From CAWUFC02 sp963921335 (lineage in GTDB: Bacteria > Pseudomonadota > Gammaproteobacteria > Pseudomonadales > Halieaceae): a DNA stretch of 64,000 nt. A program made the position numbers and the translations under genes. Shown piece by piece: positions 60,054 to 64,000 of this stretch. Where the stretch lies: assembly GCA_963921335.3 (NCBI GenBank), contig CAWUFC020000002.1, positions 992,001 through 1,056,000 of the forward strand, in the 5' to 3' direction. Positions within the stretch are counted from its first letter, which is position 1. Each line of letters opens with the position of its first letter. Below the pieces are notes generated by a model. It was not told the DNA's origin. It did no database searches and worked only from the letters and a program-made list of their open reading frames with translations.

Positions 60054-61142
60054 TTATTGTTGTTTTGACTGCGTCACAAACCTGACGCGCTTGCGCTGCG
60101 AACCCCATTGACCGGGCTGGGCCTCAAACACGCCAGCCAGAGGCGTATCGCAGCGCGGGCAGGCGCCCTGCTCATTCAGGTTCCACTCACCCATCTCGTA
60201 CCAGTCTCGCTCTATCAGCCGCTCCCCGCAGTGATGACACCAGGTAGAGTTACCAATCGCGTCGTGCACGTTGCCGGTATAGGCGTAGCGAATACCCGCC
60301 TCTTTCGCCACAGTGCGCGCAAGCTGCAGCGACGAGGCAGGTGTAGCCGGTACGTTGCGCATCTTCCAGTCGGGATGGAAAGCCGTGAAATGATGGGGTA
60401 CATCCGGACCCAGGTGTTCAACAACCCACTGACACATGCGCTCCAGCTCCTGGCGGGAATCGTTTTCACCGGGAATCAATAAGGTTGTCAGCTCTAACCA
60501 GACATCGGTTTCGCGGTAAACATACTGCAGGGTCTCCAGCACCTCCTGCAGATGAGCACCGCAGATCTTGTAGTAGAAATCGTCTGTGAATGCCTTGAGA
60601 TCGATGTTAGCCGCATCCATGGCGGCAAAAAATTCCCGACGCGGCTCCTCGCACACATATCCCGCAGTGACCGCCACCGACTTGATGTCGCGTTCAGCGC
60701 AGGCGGCGGCTACATCCAGCGCATATTCATGAAAGATCACCGGATCGTTATAGGTATAGGCAATGCTTCGGCAACCCAGTTCGGCGCAGGCACTGGCAAG
60801 GGCCTCTGGTGAAGCCTGCTCGGCGAGAGTATCCATCTGCCGCGACTTGCTCATATCCCAGTTCTGGCAGAACTTGCAGGCCAGGTTGCAACCGGCCGTA
60901 CCAAAAGACAGCACGGGGGTCCCGGGCAAGAAATGCTTCAGGGGCTTCTTTTCGATAGGATCCACCGCAAAGCCCGAGGAGCGGCCATAGGTATTGAGGA
61001 CAATCTCACCATTGCGACACTCTCGCACAAAGCAAAGGCCCTGCTGGCCGTCTCGCAGCTTGCAGGCGCGGGGGCACAGATCGCATTGGGTACGACCGTC
61101 TTCAAGACGATGCCAGTAGCGGGTTGGAACCACTGCGTTCAT
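60054..61142 (-). CDS. amrS: AmmeMemoRadiSam system radical SAM enzyme AmrS
   Basis: 362 residues. N-terminal cysteines CDLCPRACKLRDGQQGLCFVR precede the radical SAM cluster CNLACKFCQNWDMSK (CxxxCxxC). The C-terminus has a zinc-ribbon-like WCHHCGERL and CPRCDTP. AmrS is the PFL-activase-like member of the three-part AmmeMemoRadiSam system, together with Memo (AmrB) and AMMECR1 (AmrA), whose chemistry is unclear. It is divergent from the AmrB-AmrA fusion gene, with 17 bp between the two start codons. Confidence 0.95.
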   Translation of the reverse strand: MNAVVPTRYWHRLEDGRTQCDLCPRACKLRDGQQGLCFVRECRNGEIVLNTYGRSSGFAVDPIEKKPLKHFLPGTPVLSFGTAGCNLACKFCQNWDMSKSRQMDTLAEQASPEALASACAELGCRSIAYTYNDPVIFHEYALDVAAACAERDIKSVAVTAGYVCEEPRREFFAAMDAANIDLKAFTDDFYYKICGAHLQEVLETLQYVYRETDVWLELTTLLIPGENDSRQELERMCQWVVEHLGPDVPHHFTAFHPDWKMRNVPATPASSLQLARTVAKEAGIRYAYTGNVHDAIGNSTWCHHCGERLIERDWYEMGEWNLNEQGACPRCDTPLAGVFEAQPGQWGSQRKRVRFVTQSKQQ

Positions 61143-61159
61143 GGCAGTAGTATAGCGCC

Positions 61160-62512
61160 ATGAGTACGGTCAGACCCCCCGCGGTCGCAGGCCAGTTTTA
61201 CCCTGGCCAGGCTGCTGAACTACAGCAAGCTGTTGATGCCTATTTGCAGGAGGCAAGCAGCGATGTCCCCTGCCCCAAAGCGGTGATTGCACCGCACGCC
61301 GGCTATATCTATTCCGGGAGCATCGCGGCAAAAGCCTATGCACAGGTTGCCAATGGCGTTGATCGAATCAGCCGTGTGATCCTAATGGGCCCTGCACACA
61401 GGGTCGGCTTTCGCGGTATGGCACTGTCGGGTGCTGATTTTTACGCCACCCCTCTTGGCCAGGTGCCCATCGACAAGGCGGCCATCGACAGCATTCGTTC
61501 TCTACCAGCGGTGGGAAATCTTGATCAGGCTCACGCCGAGGAACACAGCCTGGAAGTGCACCTGCCGTTTTTGCAACGCTGCCTTAAAGCCTTCACGCTG
61601 GTTCCCATCGTGGTAGGACAATGCGCGCCCGGCGATGTCGCCAGGGTACTCAATACGCTCTGGGGCGGTGAGGAAACACTGATCGTCATCAGCTCAGACC
61701 TGAGCCACTTTCTTAACTATGAACAGGCCATCGAGAAGGACCGCAACACCTCAGATCTGATTGTGTCACGCAGCAGCGAGCTTACCGGCGAGCAGACCTG
61801 TGGTTGTCAGCCCCTCAACGGCTTTATGCAGGTATTGCGCGAAAAAGACCTGGAGGTCTCTGAGCTGGGGCTTCTTAATTCCGGCGATACCGCTGGGGAC
61901 CCGGAACGGGTCGTCGGCTACGGGGCTTATGCCGTCAGCGATCAAGTAATCACTCAGCAGCTTGGCCTCGCAGAACGTCAGCAACTTCTCTATATCGCGC
62001 GAAAAGCCATTGTCGAGCGCCTGAACGGCAACGACAAGTTTGACCTGGCTGTAAACCAGTTCAGCGCGGTGCTACAGAATCCTGGCGCCAGTTTCGTCAC
62101 ACTGAAGATAGCAGGCCGCTTAAGAGGCTGCATTGGCAGTTTGCAGGCACAGCGGCCCATGCTGCTGGATGTGGCACACAACGCCATGTCTGCGGCCTTC
62201 AAGGATCATCGATTCAAACCGCTGAGCAGTGCCGAGTACGCCGCTGTCGACGTGCATATCTCTGTGCTCAGTGCCCCGGTGGAGACACCGGTCAGCTCCC
62301 GCGCTGAGCTGATTGCCCTGTTACAACCGGGCGTGCACGGGCTTATTCTTGAGGACGGCAATCACCGATCGACCTACCTGCCCTCAGTGTGGGAACAATT
62401 ACCCTATCCCGAGCAATTTATCAGCGAACTGCGCGCCAAAGCCGGTTTGCCCCGGGAAGGCTGGAGCGACACCATCAAGGTGTCGCTGTATACCTCAGAA
62501 GAATTCGCCTGA
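61160..62512 (+). CDS. Fused Memo-like AmrB and AMMECR1-like AmrA
   Basis: 450 residues. Residues ~1-265 are a Memo domain: RPPAVAGQFYPGQAAEL, VIAPHAGYIYSG, LMGPAHRVGFRGMALSGADFYATPLG, the EEHSLEVHLPFLQR motif, SSDLSHFLNYEQA. Residues ~275-450 are AMMECR1: GASFVTLKIAGRLRGCIGSLQAQRPMLLDVAHNAMSAAF (parts) with the conserved LRGCIG, then SVWEQLPYPEQFISELRAKAGL. The Memo-AMMECR1 fusion occurs in many bacteria. It abuts the end of the convergent TonB receptor gene. Confidence 0.95.
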   Translation: MSTVRPPAVAGQFYPGQAAELQQAVDAYLQEASSDVPCPKAVIAPHAGYIYSGSIAAKAYAQVANGVDRISRVILMGPAHRVGFRGMALSGADFYATPLGQVPIDKAAIDSIRSLPAVGNLDQAHAEEHSLEVHLPFLQRCLKAFTLVPIVVGQCAPGDVARVLNTLWGGEETLIVISSDLSHFLNYEQAIEKDRNTSDLIVSRSSELTGEQTCGCQPLNGFMQVLREKDLEVSELGLLNSGDTAGDPERVVGYGAYAVSDQVITQQLGLAERQQLLYIARKAIVERLNGNDKFDLAVNQFSAVLQNPGASFVTLKIAGRLRGCIGSLQAQRPMLLDVAHNAMSAAFKDHRFKPLSSAEYAAVDVHISVLSAPVETPVSSRAELIALLQPGVHGLILEDGNHRSTYLPSVWEQLPYPEQFISELRAKAGLPREGWSDTIKVSLYTSEEFA

Positions 62513-64000
62513 TTACCAGGCGAAGCTCGCTTCCAGACCGTAGGTGCGGGGCATGTTGTAAATCACACCTGCCGTCTCGGTCACATCCACCAGCGGAACG
62601 CCACCAGTGATGTAACGCTCATCGGTGAGGTTGTCACCCCACAGAGTGACCCGCCAGTTATTCTCGGTGGACATCCATGTAAGGCGCACTGACCAGTCTT
62701 CCTGATCCACTTTGTACAGACCGCTCAGGCAACTGGCGCGGTCAAAGCAGTTGTCCACATCCTTGCGGAAAGAATACTGAAGCCGCGGCACAATATTGCC
62801 GATGCCGGTTTGAAAGGTGTATTGGATGGCCGCGAAATAGGTCTGCTCCGGCAGTCTTGGCAGATCTTCATCCGAGCGATCCACCGCGCAGACATCGACG
62901 CCGGGCGATGGCACAAACTGACAGGCGGAATCCGGCAGCGAACCGGGAATCACGAGCCTGACATCATCGTACTCATCAATCTCGCCCTTGTTATAGGCGG
63001 CGTTAAATGTCAGCTCCAGGTTCGGCGTGGGTAAAATCGTGGTTTCCAGTTCGAAACCTGAAATAGTGGACTCCGCCGCGTTAATCGTCGTGCCTGCAAT
63101 CTGCCCGGTCTGGGGGTTCACCCGCACGCTGGTCAGCTGGCGATCGGTGTATTCCATGTGGAACAGGGCCGTGTTCAGACGCAAACGCCGATCGAAACCA
63201 TCCATCTTGAAGCCGAGTTCATAGTTGGTCACCAACTCGGGCTCATAGGTGGGAATGGTCAGGGTGAAAATATCCAGGCTCTCGGACAGACCGCCAGACA
63301 GGAAACCCTCAGAATAAGTGAAGAACACCGTGCCGCTGTCAATTGCGCCAGTGCCATCGAACAGGTACTGGATGCTGGCCATGGGGGTCCAGCGCGAATC
63401 GTCCACTTTTGCCGCCTGCTGACTGATGGGATCAGTGTCCAACAAATGCAGGTGATTGGGGTTGTAGCTGTCTGGGCCATCGGGGAAATCATAGAATGAA
63501 GAGAAAAGCTCAGTTGCAGGCGCCGCGCCTGCAACGGCAAGGGTAGACTCATCTGGCACAAACACATTGCGCTCCAGCTCTCGCTCTTCCCAGGTGTAGC
63601 GCAGGCCCAGAGTCAGGCGCCAGTTCTCGGTGAAGTTCCAGTCTACCTGGCTAAAAGCAGAAGCCGAAACATTATCACTTTTCAGCTCAGTGGCATTATT
63701 GAGAAAAAAGGCGATATTAGGTGCACCCAGCGAACCAAAGAAGGGACCCGTGCGGCCATTGGCAATACCCGCTGTGCTTTCTTCAGCGAAAGCAAAGGCT
63801 CCCACTACATACTCCACCCTGTCATCAAAGGCGCTGCCGGCAAACTGCAGTTCCTGGCTGAACTGTTCAGTCACGCGATTTTCCGAAATTGGGGCATCAA
63901 AATTAGAGCGTGACAACAGGGTAATACCAATCGCGTCGAGCTCGTCGCTCTGCCCCGCATCCGTCTCCCGCCATGCGGTGATACTCTTCAGGCTGACGTT
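62513..64000 (-). CDS. TonB-dependent receptor, C-terminal part (cut by window edge)
   Basis: The frame is open to the right edge; the visible part begins NVSLKSITAWRETDAGQ in a barrel strand, so the plug and signal are outside. About 495 residues of barrel are present, ending LEASFAW. Strand phrases such as WNFTENWRLTLGLRYTWEERELERNVFVPDES, SIQYLFDGTGAIDSGTVFFTYSEGFLSGGLSES (parts) and NVELGFK-like TNYELGFKMDGFDRRLRLNTALFHMEY are typical of the large sphingomonad/Halieaceae receptor group. The ligand is unknown. Confidence 0.93.
   Translation of the reverse strand, partial: NVSLKSITAWRETDAGQSDELDAIGITLLSRSNFDAPISENRVTEQFSQELQFAGSAFDDRVEYVVGAFAFAEESTAGIANGRTGPFFGSLGAPNIAFFLNNATELKSDNVSASAFSQVDWNFTENWRLTLGLRYTWEERELERNVFVPDESTLAVAGAAPATELFSSFYDFPDGPDSYNPNHLHLLDTDPISQQAAKVDDSRWTPMASIQYLFDGTGAIDSGTVFFTYSEGFLSGGLSESLDIFTLTIPTYEPELVTNYELGFKMDGFDRRLRLNTALFHMEYTDRQLTSVRVNPQTGQIAGTTINAAESTISGFELETTILPTPNLELTFNAAYNKGEIDEYDDVRLVIPGSLPDSACQFVPSPGVDVCAVDRSDEDLPRLPEQTYFAAIQYTFQTGIGNIVPRLQYSFRKDVDNCFDRASCLSGLYKVDQEDWSVRLTWMSTENNWRVTLWGDNLTDERYITGGVPLVDVTETAGVIYNMPRTYGLEASFAW

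Noticed and set aside
1..64000. Stop-codon reassignment as a cause of the interrupted genes
   Set aside because: All three stop codons appear both inside the interrupted genes and as the normal ends of many intact genes, so no genome-wide recoding is possible.
1..64000. CRISPR arrays, tRNA or rRNA genes, insertion sequences, integrases
   Set aside because: I saw no short regular repeats with spacers, no tRNA- or rRNA-like sequence and no transposase or integrase motifs. The only large repeat is inside the lipoprotein gene.

Overview
The window is a 64 kb piece of a chromosome-like, gene-dense, GC-rich Gram-negative genome. TonB-dependent receptors, OmpW, an RND/MMPL exporter, HspQ, RhlE, ArfB, an Fpr/LysR pair and an FMN-riboswitch-controlled lumazine synthase all point to a gammaproteobacterium. 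The many redox enzymes for hydrophobic substrates (Rieske oxygenase, P450, KstD-like flavoprotein, carotenoid oxygenase, SnoaL-like proteins) resemble marine Halieaceae/OM60-type bacteria. That placement is an inference from gene content, not a proven assignment. I see no rRNA, tRNA, IS element, phage gene or CRISPR array.

Layout. 0-4 kb: tail of a hydrolase/OsmC protein, an aldo/keto reductase broken by an in-frame TGA, hspQ, a secreted DUF900-type hydrolase and an MDR reductase. 4-10.4 kb: SnoaL-like protein, Rieske oxygenase, then a coupled cluster (TonB receptor, proline-racemase-family enzyme, ornithine-cyclodeaminase-family enzyme). 10.4-18.3 kb: MMPL exporter/TPR/nitroreductase operon, NTF2-like protein, SPOR membrane protein, CrtC/AttH-like protein and a P450. 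18.4-25.4 kb: a patatin phospholipase split by an in-frame TAG; a three-gene unit of a prepilin-like protein with a cysteine-rich C-terminus, a small membrane protein and a GspE/PilB-type ATPase fused to a receiver domain; rhlE; and a cold-shock gene with a long structured leader. 25.5-32 kb: PLP decarboxylase divergent from a TetR regulator/penicillin-acylase operon around a palindrome; a glycosyltransferase (probably truncated by an in-frame TAA) coupled to a PAP2 phosphatase; a small secreted protein.

32.4-40.2 kb: a lipoprotein made of two tandem ~430-residue copies, a carboxypeptidase-like-domain TonB receptor, and a TPR/2OG-Fe(II) oxygenase. 40.3-45.6 kb: gamma-glutamyltransferase, OmpW with an FNR/ANR-like site, a KstD-like flavoprotein, a beta-barrel protein, a small HTH-like protein. 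45.5-48.4 kb: a copper-type operon (unknown exported protein, multicopper oxidase, cupredoxin). 48.4-54.4 kb: a tightly overlapping operon of an ABC ATPase, a binding-protein/permease fusion, egtB and egtD (ergothioneine), followed by an SDR and a GST. 54.4-64 kb: FMN riboswitch-ribH, fpr with a divergent LysR gene followed by arfB, sprT and a class II aldolase; a carotenoid oxygenase; the AmmeMemoRadiSam genes (AmrS and an AmrB-AmrA fusion); and the start-less end of another TonB receptor.

Most notable points: (1) the pilin-like/ATPase-receiver unit, whose pilin carries a ten-cysteine tail with a Ly6/uPAR-like spacing; (2) an EgtU-type transporter in one operon with egtB and egtD; (3) three genes each interrupted by a single in-frame stop codon within 30 kb; (4) the duplicated lipoprotein/TonB/oxygenase cluster; (5) a proline-racemase-family enzyme with both classical cysteines replaced; (6) several readable regulatory sites (FMN riboswitch with a start-codon hairpin, FNR-like box, two operator palindromes, a terminator-like hairpin in the csp leader).
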